From DASRBO01 sp035653595 (GTDB lineage: Bacteria; Actinomycetota; Acidimicrobiia; Acidimicrobiales; JAJPHE01), in contig DASRBO010000041.1 of NCBI GenBank assembly GCA_035653595.1, positions 6,230-70,229 on the forward strand: a stretch of DNA of 64,000 nt. Direction: 5' to 3'. Numbering within the stretch: position 1 is the first letter of the stretch; each line of letters begins with the position of its first letter. The translations under genes were made by a program, and so were the position numbers. The notes under the pieces are model-generated. The model had not been told where the DNA came from. It searched no databases and saw only the letters and a program-made list of their open reading frames with translations. Positions 7,906 through 15,408 of the stretch are shown here, one piece after another.

Positions 7906-9528
7906 TCAGGCCTGGAGCACGAAGCCCTCGTAGCCGGCGCCGGCCACCTCGTCGCACTTGCGGCGGTAGGCCGGCAGACCGCCCACGTAGGGCATGTGCA
8001 CCCGCTTCTTGCCCGGCACGTTGGCCCCCAGGTACCACGAGTTGCAGGCCTCCGACGCCCGCACCAGGCCGGCGACGATGGAGGCGGCGTGGTCGACCCA
8101 GGCGTCCTGGGCGCCGGGGGTGGCCTCGATGCTGCGCAGGCCCTGTTCGCGCAGGTGGCACAGGCAGTCGGTGATCCACTCCACGTGCTGCTCGATCGAC
8201 ACGACCATGTTCGTCAGCACGGACGGGCTGCCCGGTCCGGTGACGGTGAAGAGGTTGGGGAAGCCAGCCACCTGCAGGCCGAGGTAGCTCACCGGGCCGT
8301 CGTCCTCCCAGACCCGGCGGAGCTCCTGGCCCTGCCGGCCGCGGATCTCGATGCGGTTGAGGGCGCCGGTCATGGCGTCGAAGCCCGTGGCCAGCACCAG
8401 CACATCGACGTCGAATCGGCGTTGCGTCGTGCGTACGCCGTCCTGGGTGACTTCGAGGATCGGATCCTGACGCAGGTTCACCAGGTTGACGTTGTCGCGG
8501 TTGAACACGTCGAAGTACCCGGTGTCGAGGATCTGGCGCTTGCAGCCCATCGGATAGTGGGGCACCAGTGCCTCGGCCACGTCGGCGTCCTTGACGATGC
8601 GCTTGATGAGCTCGGCGTAGAGCTCGGTGCCGGCCCGATTGGCGGCCAGGTCGAACATGACGTCGGCCCACGAGCCCGGGGCGCTCCAGCCCAGCTCGTC
8701 CAGCACGGCGAGGCGCTCCTCCGGCGGGGTGTCGAGGATCTTCCTGGTCGGCGGGGTGACGCCCTCGAAGGAGACGGCGCCGAAGCTGACCAGGCCGGCA
8801 TAGGCGGCACGCTGCCTCTCCCGAAGGGTGTCGTAGCCGGCCTTGATCCGGTCCATCTCCCCCGGTTCGAGGCTCCGGTTGTCGGCGGGTCGCGTGTAGG
8901 CGGCGGAACGCTGGAAGACGTAGAGGTGGTCGGCCGCCTCGGCGATTATGGGTATCGACTGGACCGCCGAGGACCCCGTGCCGATGACGCCGACCCGTTC
9001 ACCCGTGAAGTCGTGGCCCTCCTTGGGGTAGCGGCTGGTGTAGAGGGTCACGCCGGCGAAGCTGGACAGCCCGGGGATGTCCGGCTCGAGTGGAGCCGAC
9101 AGGCAGCCGGTACCGGCGATCACCCAGCGGGCGACGAAGGTGTCGGGACCGTCGGTCTCCACCAGCCAGGTGGCATCGACCTCGTCGAACGTGAGGGCGG
9201 TGACGGTGGTCGACAGCTGGATGTCGCGTCGGAGATCGAGGCGATCGGCCACGAAGTTCAGATAGGCCTCGACTTCGGGCTGGGCCGGCATCAGCTCGGT
9301 CCACTCCCACTCCTCCTGGATCTCCTTGCTGAAGCTGAAGGAGTACTCCACGCTCTGGACGTCGCAGCGAGCCCCCGGGTACCGGTTCCAGTACCACGTG
9401 CCGCCCACGCCGCCGCCCTTCTCGAGGGCCCGGACGGTGAAGCCCCGCTCCCGTAACAGATGCACTGAGTACAGGCCGGCGAAGCCGGCACCGATGACGA
9501 TCACGTCGTAACGCTTCGGTTCCCCCAC
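7906..9528 (-). CDS. FAD/NADPH flavoprotein monooxygenase, Baeyer-Villiger type with variant fingerprint
   Basis: 540 residues from GTG 9528. The open frame extends further upstream but without homology. It has two Rossmann motifs, GAGFAG (13-18) for FAD and GTGSSA (183-188) for NADPH, the GGTWYWNRYPGARCD segment typical of CHMO/PAMO enzymes, and LATGFD near the C-terminus. The BVMO fingerprint FxGxxxHxxxW is present as F157-A-G-V-T-L-Y163-T-S-R-Y167-P, so His and Trp are both Tyr. This class inserts one oxygen into ketones or hydroxylates N/S/C. TAAACT lies 9 bases before the start. Confidence 0.85.
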   Translation of the reverse strand: MGEPKRYDVIVIGAGFAGLYSVHLLRERGFTVRALEKGGGVGGTWYWNRYPGARCDVQSVEYSFSFSKEIQEEWEWTELMPAQPEVEAYLNFVADRLDLRRDIQLSTTVTALTFDEVDATWLVETDGPDTFVARWVIAGTGCLSAPLEPDIPGLSSFAGVTLYTSRYPKEGHDFTGERVGVIGTGSSAVQSIPIIAEAADHLYVFQRSAAYTRPADNRSLEPGEMDRIKAGYDTLRERQRAAYAGLVSFGAVSFEGVTPPTRKILDTPPEERLAVLDELGWSAPGSWADVMFDLAANRAGTELYAELIKRIVKDADVAEALVPHYPMGCKRQILDTGYFDVFNRDNVNLVNLRQDPILEVTQDGVRTTQRRFDVDVLVLATGFDAMTGALNRIEIRGRQGQELRRVWEDDGPVSYLGLQVAGFPNLFTVTGPGSPSVLTNMVVSIEQHVEWITDCLCHLREQGLRSIEATPGAQDAWVDHAASIVAGLVRASEACNSWYLGANVPGKKRVHMPYVGGLPAYRRKCDEVAGAGYEGFVLQA

Positions 9529-9657
9529 GCCGGCGGAGTTTAGGGCGGCTGCTCCGGGGCAACCGGTCCATGCCCCCCGCCGTTGGATCGAGGGGACGGT
9601 CGGCACGGGGACGCCCGCCCGAGGGCCGGAGCCGGGTGGACGAGGGAAATGGCGACG

Positions 9658-9694
9658 CGCCACGGGCCGGCGCCCTCGGCGCCGGCCCGTGGCG
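9658..9694. terminator. strong hairpin, probable terminator
   Basis: A perfect 17-bp inverted repeat (9658-9674 with 9678-9694) around a 3-base loop, almost pure G/C and without a T tract. It lies just past the stop of the minus-strand membrane-protein gene (9712) and before the BVMO gene. Confidence 0.7.
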
Positions 9695-9711
9695 GGGGGC
9701 TGGTGGCCGGC

Positions 9712-10242
9712 TCAGGCGGCCTGAAGGCGCTGGCGGAGGCCGCCACGGGGAACCTCGGCCCCGGTGCGGATGGCCTTGGCCCAGAGGACGGCGGTCCGGA
9801 CCCCGACCTCGACCATCGCCATCAGGATGAACCCGACGGCCCAGGCGGCCCCGGAGGTGATGTGGAAGGTCTGGCTGAAGCTGGCCACGCTGGCTCGCCC
9901 GCCGTGGGTGACCCAGAGGCTGAACCCCATCCGGGCCCCGATGCCGAAGACCCACAGGGCCGCCGCCATCGCTCCCGCCTTGGCGAATGCGCCGGCGCCC
10001 AGCCGGCTGACCGTGGTGGCCAGGCCGGCGGCCAGGCCGAGGGCGGCGCCGGTGCCAGCGAGGGCGGCCTCGAGGACCACGTCGTTGCCGGCGGTCGGGA
10101 TGTCGTGGAGGAACTGGGAGGCGGCCCACACCGTCATCACGACGGGAAGCAGCAGGCGGGCCCGGGTGACCTTGTGCCCCCGCAACTGAAGAACGACCAG
10201 TCCGACGAGGGCGATGTTGAGGGCGTAATCAGTGATCGTCAT
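9712..10242 (-). CDS. small integral membrane protein, function unknown
   Basis: 176 residues from ATG 10242 (MTITDYALNIALVGLVVLQL). The longer upstream frame has no membrane character and is not used here. Five or six hydrophobic segments are seen, with conserved-looking polar pieces QLRGHKVTRARLLLP near residue 20, FLHDIPTAGND near 55 and a FHITSGAAW segment. The pattern resembles DUF1453/CcdC-like proteins but I cannot assign it firmly. It is divergent from the ArsR gene, and the palindrome at 10331-10352 lies between the two starts, so the ArsR protein may control both. Confidence 0.6.
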   Translation of the reverse strand: MTITDYALNIALVGLVVLQLRGHKVTRARLLLPVVMTVWAASQFLHDIPTAGNDVVLEAALAGTGAALGLAAGLATTVSRLGAGAFAKAGAMAAALWVFGIGARMGFSLWVTHGGRASVASFSQTFHITSGAAWAVGFILMAMVEVGVRTAVLWAKAIRTGAEVPRGGLRQRLQAA

Positions 10243-10326
10243 GGTTGTCACTGTCCGCCATCGGCGAGGCCCTGCCATCGGCCCCCGGGTTGACCGCCGG
10301 GTGGATTCCGGTTTCCACCCGGCCGG

Positions 10327-10354
10327 TTGACATATACCGATATAGGAATATGAT
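10327..10354 (+). promoter_or_regulatory. sigma-70-type promoter of the arsR-SRPBCC operon
   Basis: TTGACA (10327-10332), a 16-base spacer and TATGAT (10349-10354). The predicted start of transcription falls on or next to the ATG at 10361, giving a leaderless mRNA. This AT-rich island contrasts sharply with its surroundings. Confidence 0.75.
10331..10352. promoter_or_regulatory. imperfect 22-bp palindrome, probable ArsR-type operator
   Basis: The site begins CATATACC and ends GAATATG, and 9 of its 11 half-site pairs match. It fills the spacer and the -10 box, so a bound dimer would block the promoter. Autoregulation by the ArsR-like protein is the obvious inference. Confidence 0.65.
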
Positions 10355-10360
10355 TGGCTC

Positions 10361-10786
10361 ATGGCCCGAGCCGCCACCACCACCGACGTCTTCAACGCCG
10401 TGGCCGAGCCCCGCCGACGCCAGATCCTCGACCTCCTGGTCGAAGGGGAGCGCCCGGTCAACGACCTGGTCCGGGACCTCGGCCTCGGCCAGCCGCAGGT
10501 GTCCAAGCACCTGCGGGTGCTGAGGGAGGTCGGGGCGGTGGAGGTTCGGGACCAGGGCCGCCAGCGCCTGTACCGCCTCAACGGCCGGGCCCTGCGGCCG
10601 GTCCACCAATGGATCAGCAGCTACGAGGCGCTGTGGGCAGAGCGCTTCGAGCGTCTCGACGAGGTACTGGAGGAGATGCTCGCCGGTGCCGCCGGGCCCA
10701 GCGGCACCGGCGATCCCGACGCCGATCAGACCGACAGCAGGTACAGCCCCGAGGAGGAGAGCGATGACGGCACTGAGCAGCGGTGA
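10361..10786 (+). CDS. ArsR-family transcriptional regulator
   Basis: A 141-residue winged-helix repressor. It has the ArsR start VFNAVAEPRRRQILDLL (residues 9-25), a recognition region LGQPQVSKHLRVLREVGAV and a wing RDQGRQRLYRLN. No metal-binding Cys cluster is present, so it belongs to the non-metal group that is typically paired with SRPBCC/AHSA1 genes. The next gene is such a partner and starts 23 bases before this one ends, so translation is coupled. The acidic C-terminal tail (after residue 110) is outside the DNA-binding domain. Operator and promoter overlap immediately upstream. Confidence 0.9.
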   Translation: MARAATTTDVFNAVAEPRRRQILDLLVEGERPVNDLVRDLGLGQPQVSKHLRVLREVGAVEVRDQGRQRLYRLNGRALRPVHQWISSYEALWAERFERLDEVLEEMLAGAAGPSGTGDPDADQTDSRYSPEEESDDGTEQR

Positions 10787-11255
10787 GCGGGCGCAGGTCA
10801 GCCTGCCCAACGACACCCAGATCCTGATCACCAGGCACCTGCAGGCGCCCCCGGACGTCGTATACCGGGCCTACACCACCCCCGAGCTGGTCAGCCGGTG
10901 GTGGATCGGCCAGCGGGGCCAGATGACCCTGTGCCAGATCGACCTCCGGGTCGGCGGGCAGTGGCGCTACGTGATGACCGCCAACGGGGGCTTCGAGGTC
11001 GCCTTCCACGGCACATTCCGCGAGCTGATCCCCGACGAGCGCATCGTGTCGACGGAGGTGTTCGAGGCGGTGCCGGACGGGGAGGCGGTCAGCACCGTCA
11101 CCTTCGCTCCGGCCCGGGGCGGCACCGACCTCTCCATCCTCGTCCAGCACACCAGCCAGTTCCTTCGGGACATGCACATCAACTCCGGCATGGAGGACGG
11201 CCTGCAGGAGGCGATGGACCTGCTCGACGAGATCACCGCCTCCGGCGACCTCTGA
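10764..11255 (+). CDS. SRPBCC-family protein (AHSA1-like)
   Basis: 163 residues from ATG 10764, which has a GAGGAGGAGA ribosome site. An earlier in-frame start would add an unrelated Pro-rich stretch. It has the AHSA1/START-like pattern ITRHLQAPPDVVYRAYTTPE, then SRWW at the helix end, a GGQWRYVM strand and a C-terminal helix with MEDGLQEAMDLL. These proteins form a hydrophobic ligand cavity. ArsR-SRPBCC pairs are common and the ligand is usually unknown. The gene overlaps arsR by 23 bases and is followed by a strong hairpin. Confidence 0.9.
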   Translation: MTALSSGERAQVSLPNDTQILITRHLQAPPDVVYRAYTTPELVSRWWIGQRGQMTLCQIDLRVGGQWRYVMTANGGFEVAFHGTFRELIPDERIVSTEVFEAVPDGEAVSTVTFAPARGGTDLSILVQHTSQFLRDMHINSGMEDGLQEAMDLLDEITASGDL

Positions 11256-11281
11256 TCCCCGGGCGCCGCGGACCATCGCTG

Positions 11282-11312
11282 AGGACTCCCCGGGGCGTGC
11301 CCGGGGAGTCCT
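11282..11312 (+). terminator. hairpin terminator of the arsR-SRPBCC operon
   Basis: A 13-bp perfect stem (11282-11294 with 11300-11312) and a 5-base loop, 27 bases after the SRPBCC stop. There is no T tract, as is common in high-GC genomes. Confidence 0.75.
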
Positions 11313-11330
11313 GGCCGTAGTCTGCGGGCC

Positions 11331-12188
11331 GTGCCCGAGCTGCCCTTGTCCGAAGCGGGAGGGATGGCGCCGCCCGCCCTCTCCGTCCCGCCCGACGCTC
11401 TGGCGGCCTACGAGGCCGACGGTTACTGGGTGGCCCCGGTGCTGTTCGGCCCAGAGGAGGTGGAGCGCTTCCGGGCCGCCACCGCCCGGGTGGTGGCGGG
11501 CGAGTACCTCACCGGCCGGGCGCCGGCGCTGTCGCTGCCGGTGACCCCCACGGCGACCGACCTGCGCAAGATCGACAATGCGTGGTGGGCCGATCCCGAA
11601 CTGGCGGCCCTGGCCACCGACCGCCGGCTGGGCGGGATAGCTGCCGCCCTGCTGGGCGCGGCCGGTGTGCGGCTGTGGCAGGACCAGCTGCTCTACAAGC
11701 CCCCCGGCGGCCCCACCGGCAACATCGGCTGGCATCAGGACTGGGCCAGCTGGGACACGGTCGCCTCCCACGCCGGCTTCGTCACGGCCTGGGTGGCCTT
11801 CGACGACGTCGACGACAGCAACGGCGCCATGCAGATGATCCCCGGCAGCCACCGCTGGGGCCTGGTGCCCGGCGGGAGCAACTTCTTCGAGACCGACCGC
11901 GACGCCCACCTTGCGCGGCTGGGCGGCCCCGAGGCGGTGGCGCCCCGGTCGGTGGTCATGGCCGCGGGCCAGGTGAGCTTCCACCACCCCCTCACGTTCC
12001 ATGGCAGCGGTCCCAACACTTCCGACCGGCTGCGCCGTTCGCTGGCCGTGCACCTGATGGACGCCTCGGTGGCCGCCGTCGACCGCCCCGGCCTCTGGCA
12101 GCACTACAACCTGGGCCTGTTCCGCCAGCATGGCGGGGAGCTGGGCCAGCCCTACTCCTATGAGGAGCTGTGCCCGACGGTGTTCTGA
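11331..12188 (+). CDS. phytanoyl-CoA dioxygenase (PhyH) family protein
   Basis: A 285-residue Fe(II)/2-oxoglutarate-type oxygenase fold. The iron ligands are visible as H135-x-D137 in GWHQDW and a later His in TFHGSGPN (about residue 223), followed by the Arg that would bind 2-oxoglutarate (LRRSLAVHLMD). QMIPGSHRWG is the typical strand between them. PhyH proteins hydroxylate lipids, ectoine, halogenated or natural-product substrates, and none is indicated here. The start is GTG 11331, 8 bases after TAGTCT. It converges on the DUF429 gene. Confidence 0.88.
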   Translation: MPELPLSEAGGMAPPALSVPPDALAAYEADGYWVAPVLFGPEEVERFRAATARVVAGEYLTGRAPALSLPVTPTATDLRKIDNAWWADPELAALATDRRLGGIAAALLGAAGVRLWQDQLLYKPPGGPTGNIGWHQDWASWDTVASHAGFVTAWVAFDDVDDSNGAMQMIPGSHRWGLVPGGSNFFETDRDAHLARLGGPEAVAPRSVVMAAGQVSFHHPLTFHGSGPNTSDRLRRSLAVHLMDASVAAVDRPGLWQHYNLGLFRQHGGELGQPYSYEELCPTVF

Positions 12189-12245
12189 GGCCGGTTCAGC
12201 CCTCGGCCGGCACCGGCGCCCGGTCTCAAGGGCAGGCGGGCCGGT

Positions 12246-12260
12246 CACGGCGGCGCCGTG
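12246..12260. terminator. short convergent hairpin
   Basis: CACGGC and GCCGTG flank a 3-base loop directly before the DUF429 stop, between convergent genes. It is a short stem and only a possible terminator. Confidence 0.4.
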
Positions 12261-12917
12261 CTAACGACGCCCGGCTACATCGAGGTCGGTCACGAGGTCG
12301 GGTAGCAGCACCATGCCCTCCTCGGGGTCGCCCAACGCCTGACAGCGGCCGGCTAACGCCAGCGCCCCGGTGAGGGCGGCCAGGGCGGCGTCGACCCGGT
12401 CGGCCGACACCAGGGCCGACTGGTCAACCCCGTGGGACTGCAATGCCAGGCGCCGGAAGCGGAGCTTGGTCTCGCCCTGACTCCTCGGCCGGCAGGCCAG
12501 CACCACGGCGGTGGCGTGGGGGAACACCTCGGCGGCCCGGCCGGCGGCGGGGCCGCCCCGGTAGAGGGGGTAGAGGGGGGCCAGCGCCTCGAAGATCCGC
12601 ATGCCGACCCTCATCCACCGGTAGAAGGGGTGATCGCCCGGGTCGGGGCCGGTGGCGAAGCAGCGGAAGCCCAGGCGCGCCAGCTCGCGCTCGGACTGGC
12701 GGCTGCGGCCGCGGCGGGCCCAGCCCGACGGGGAGTCGATGCAGACGACGTCGGGCGACAGAGAGGCCACCTCGGCCGCCGCCTCGGCCACGCTGAGCCG
12801 GCCCCGGGTGGCCACGATGCGTCGGCCGTCGTCCAGGGCGACCAGATCGAGGCCCTTGGCCTCCTCGGCCACGTCGATGCCGACGGCGAGGCCGGGCCGG
12901 CCCGACCTAGTCGCCAA
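12261..12917 (-). CDS. DUF429-domain protein
   Basis: 218 residues with the RNase-H-like DUF429 order: an AVGIDVAEEAKG strand-turn with the first Asp (about residue 15), VVCIDSPSGWA with a second Asp (about 60), the GFRCFATG segment, and AEVFPHATAVVLA with a conserved Glu/His. An acidic DRVDAALAALTGAL helix ends the core. A nuclease-like fold is inferred for the family, but no reaction is established. The best start is TTG 12917, which overlaps the NiCoT stop by 11 bases, so the two genes look coupled. The start is uncertain by about 12 codons. Confidence 0.75.
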   Translation of the reverse strand: MATRSGRPGLAVGIDVAEEAKGLDLVALDDGRRIVATRGRLSVAEAAAEVASLSPDVVCIDSPSGWARRGRSRQSERELARLGFRCFATGPDPGDHPFYRWMRVGMRIFEALAPLYPLYRGGPAAGRAAEVFPHATAVVLACRPRSQGETKLRFRRLALQSHGVDQSALVSADRVDAALAALTGALALAGRCQALGDPEEGMVLLPDLVTDLDVAGRR

Positions 12918-14058
12918 GGCGGGCGGCAGCCGCGCTCCAGCGGTCCTCCACCCGGCCGAAGCGCCACACGGCGAGGGCGACCACCCACGTGACGACGAAC
13001 AGCCCGACGATGAAGAAGCCGGCCGAGTTGATGTTGAAGCGGGCGGCGTAGTTCCACACGCCGCCGCTCAGGCCGAACTCGGACTGGAGCACCGACAGCA
13101 GCTCGATGGTGCCGATCACGAAGGCCACCCCGACCGACAGACCGGTGATGGTGATGTTGTAGTACACCTTGCGCACCGGGTTGGAGAAGGCCCAGCCGTA
13201 GGCGAAGTTCATGAACGACCCGTCGGCGGTGTCGAGCAGCGACATGCCGGCGGCGAACAGGACGGGCAGCGACAGGATGGCCCAGAAGGGCAGGCCGGCG
13301 GCCACCGACGTGCCCGCCAGCACCAGCAGGGCGATTTCGGTGGCGGTGTCGAAGCCGAGGCCGAACAGGAAGCCCAGCGGGTACATCTTCCACGAGGTGT
13401 CGATGCGTCGGGCCAGGGGGCCGAAGAAGCGGTTCATCATCCCGCGGGCGTTGAGCTGCCGCTCCAGCTCGTCCTGGTCGAACCGGCCCTGGCGCAGGGC
13501 GAAGAAGATGCGCACGATCGACACCAGCACCACCACGTTGAGAGCGGCGATGATGTAAAGGAACGCCCCCGACACCAGCGTCCCGATCAGGCCGGTCAGG
13601 TGGTGGAGGTTGGACCCGGGCGAGGTCAGCTGGCTGTCGAGGGCCCGGATCCCGAAGTTCAGCAGCACGGCCAACCCGAACACGACGCTGGAGTGACCCA
13701 AGGAGAAGAAGAAGCCGACCGACAGGGGTCGTTTGCCCTCCGCCATCAGCTTGCGGGTGGTGTTGTCGATGGCGGCGATGTGGTCGGCGTCGAAGGCGTG
13801 GCGCATCCCGAGGGTGTAGGCCAGGAGACCGGTGCCGATGCCGAACGTGCGCAGCCGGTCGATGTGGAAGTGGTGGGGTGCCGCCACCAGGAGCAGGAAG
13901 AAGCCGATCACATGCAGGGCGACGACCGCTCCCACCATGGCGCTGACCCGTCGCCACTCCGAGGGGGTCAGCGAGGCCCGCGCCCGGGCGATCCGGCCCG
14001 CCGGGGGAACGGGTGGTGCCGTCGGCGGCGGGACGGGGCTGACCACGGCGGCGCTCAC
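12907..14058 (-). CDS. NiCoT-family nickel/cobalt transporter
   Basis: 383 residues with eight predicted membrane helices. The NiCoT signature RHAFDADHIAAIDN sits in helix II (about residues 97-110), followed by FSLGHSSVVF in helix III and the later LGFDTATEIALL and DTADGSFMNFAYGWAF segments, all family hallmarks. It imports Ni2+ and/or Co2+ across the cytoplasmic membrane. The GTG 14058 start is divergent from a Fur-family regulator gene, and a TGC-N9-GCA palindrome lies between them, which points to metal-dependent repression. No urease, hydrogenase or Ni-SOD gene is in the window, but a B12-dependent mutase is, so cobalt is a reasonable alternative. Confidence 0.92.
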   Translation of the reverse strand: MSAAVVSPVPPPTAPPVPPAGRIARARASLTPSEWRRVSAMVGAVVALHVIGFFLLLVAAPHHFHIDRLRTFGIGTGLLAYTLGMRHAFDADHIAAIDNTTRKLMAEGKRPLSVGFFFSLGHSSVVFGLAVLLNFGIRALDSQLTSPGSNLHHLTGLIGTLVSGAFLYIIAALNVVVLVSIVRIFFALRQGRFDQDELERQLNARGMMNRFFGPLARRIDTSWKMYPLGFLFGLGFDTATEIALLVLAGTSVAAGLPFWAILSLPVLFAAGMSLLDTADGSFMNFAYGWAFSNPVRKVYYNITITGLSVGVAFVIGTIELLSVLQSEFGLSGGVWNYAARFNINSAGFFIVGLFVVTWVVALAVWRFGRVEDRWSAAAARLGD

Positions 14059-14076
14059 GGGCTTACACTGACCTAC

Positions 14077-14093
14077 CTGCGAGCTGGACGCAA
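14077..14093. promoter_or_regulatory. Nur-like inverted repeat in the NiCoT/fur intergenic region
   Basis: CTGCG-AGCTGGA-CGCAA contains TGC-N9-GCA, the spacing of the Streptomyces Nur box (tTGCaa-N5-ttGCAA). It lies just downstream of TACACT (14064-14069), a possible -10 for the Fur-family gene, and about 20 bases from the NiCoT start. Confidence 0.5.
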
Positions 14094-14129
14094 CCGCATT
14101 CAGGTCGCATTTCGAGGCAGGTGGGGCAA

Positions 14130-14600
14130 ATGGCCGAAAAGGCGTCCCGGCGGGCCGGTGACCGCGGTGGGGACCCGCTTGAGGCCCTGGTCGGGCGGGT
14201 GAGGGAGGCCGGTGGCCGCATGACCGCCCACCGGCGGGAGGTGCTGGCCGCCCTGGCCGAGCGCCACCACTGGAGCGCTGAGGCGCTGACCGAAGCCATA
14301 CAGGCCCGGGTGCCCGACATCGCCGCCTCGACCGTCTACCGCAACCTCGAGGAGCTGGAGCGGCTGGGGCTGGTGGTGCACTCCCACCTGGGCCACGGCC
14401 CGGCCACCTACCAGCTGGCCTCGGGGGCCCATGGTCACCTGGTGTGCGAGGCCTGCGGGGCCGACTTCGAGGCCGACGAGTCCCTCTTCGCCGGCCTGGC
14501 CGCCGAGGCCGAGCGCCGGCACGGCTTCGAGATCCGGCCCTACCACTTCGCCGTCCTGGGCTACTGCGCCGCCTGCCGGGCGGAGGCGCCCGGGCGCTGA
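14130..14600 (+). CDS. Fur-family metalloregulator, candidate nickel-responsive (Nur-like)
   Basis: 156 residues from ATG 14130. GTG 14121 is an alternative. The winged helix contains RMTAHRREVLAAL and the recognition helix ASTVYRNLEELERLGLV. The C-terminal dimerisation domain keeps the structural zinc site CxxC...CxxC (CEAC and CAAC) and a His-rich strand (HGHL). Fur-family members sense Fe, Zn, Mn, Ni or peroxide, which sequence alone rarely separates. The divergent NiCoT gene and the Nur-like box favour nickel or cobalt sensing. Confidence 0.88.
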   Translation: MAEKASRRAGDRGGDPLEALVGRVREAGGRMTAHRREVLAALAERHHWSAEALTEAIQARVPDIAASTVYRNLEELERLGLVVHSHLGHGPATYQLASGAHGHLVCEACGADFEADESLFAGLAAEAERRHGFEIRPYHFAVLGYCAACRAEAPGR

Positions 14601-14622
14601 GGCCGCCGCTCAGGCGGCGGCC
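14601..14622. terminator. convergent hairpin between fur-type and MBL genes
   Basis: A 9-bp GGCCGCCGC stem (14601-14609 with 14614-14622) and a 4-base loop. It starts at the Fur gene stop and overlaps the stop of the opposing MBL gene. Confidence 0.6.
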
Positions 14623-15371
14623 AGGCGGCGGTTGAGGGCGTCGGCTTCGGCCATGCCGGGCAGCGCCAGGCGGGGATCGTCCGAGGCCAGGCCGGCCATG
14701 ACGGCGTCGAGGTAGCGGCGGTCGGCCTCGAGGCGATGCCGGCCCTCGGTCGTGGGCCGGCCGTGGCCGGGGACCACCCAGGTGGCGGCGGCCGCCGGCC
14801 CGGCCAGGGCCTCGAGGCCGCCGCGGTAGCCGACGAGGCCGGCGTCCTCGGGGTCGGGCAGCGGCAGCTCGACGTCGCTGAGCATGTCACCGGCCACCAG
14901 TACTCCCACCGCTGGGCACCAGAGGGCCAGGTGGCCGGGGGCATGGGCCCGGTGGGCGACGACCTCGATCGGGGGGCCGGACCAGGGGACCGGGGTTCGC
15001 GGAGGAAGGGGGCGCACGTCGGCGAAGAGCCGGCCCAGCGGGCCGGGCCAGTCGGCGCCCAGCTGGCCCAGCAGGTCGGAGCGGTGGCGGCGGGCGATGG
15101 CCACGGTTCCGGGGCTGGCCCAGCGGGGGGCGGGGCCCAGGTCGGGGTGCCAGAGGAGGTGGTCGTGGTGGAAGTGGGTGGCCACCCCCGCCGCCACCGT
15201 GATGCCGGCCGAGGACAGGTCGCCGGCCAGGCCGGCCAGCTCGTCCGGATCCCAGGCCGGGTCGACCACGACCGCCTGGCCGGCGGGGGAGACGATCACG
15301 GTGCTGGTGGTCATCTCCCGCCGGCTGGTGGCGACCAGCAGGCCGGGGCTGAGCTCGACCAGCCGGTTCAC
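14610..15371 (-). CDS. metallo-beta-lactamase-fold hydrolase
   Basis: About 253 residues from GTG 15371. The frame stays open upstream into the tricorn gene. It has the MBL signature HFHHDH (about residues 99-104), a downstream HAPGHLALW with the next ligand, GVLVAGDML with the bridging Asp, and a final VPGHGRP histidine. The set predicts a dinuclear zinc or iron hydrolase of the lactonase/glyoxalase-II-like class. The substrate is unknown. It follows the tricorn gene by about 37 bases on the same strand and is probably co-transcribed. Confidence 0.82.
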   Translation of the reverse strand: MNRLVELSPGLLVATSRREMTTSTVIVSPAGQAVVVDPAWDPDELAGLAGDLSSAGITVAAGVATHFHHDHLLWHPDLGPAPRWASPGTVAIARRHRSDLLGQLGADWPGPLGRLFADVRPLPPRTPVPWSGPPIEVVAHRAHAPGHLALWCPAVGVLVAGDMLSDVELPLPDPEDAGLVGYRGGLEALAGPAAAATWVVPGHGRPTTEGRHRLEADRRYLDAVMAGLASDDPRLALPGMAEADALNRRLAAA

Positions 15372-15408
15372 CGTTCGGGAGGGGACGGGGCCGGGGCCCT
15401 CGGGTCCG

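Noticed and set aside
9529..9663. N-terminal 45-residue extension of the BVMO-like protein
   Set aside because: It is Pro/Arg-rich without homology and precedes TAAACT. The conserved protein begins at GTG 9528.
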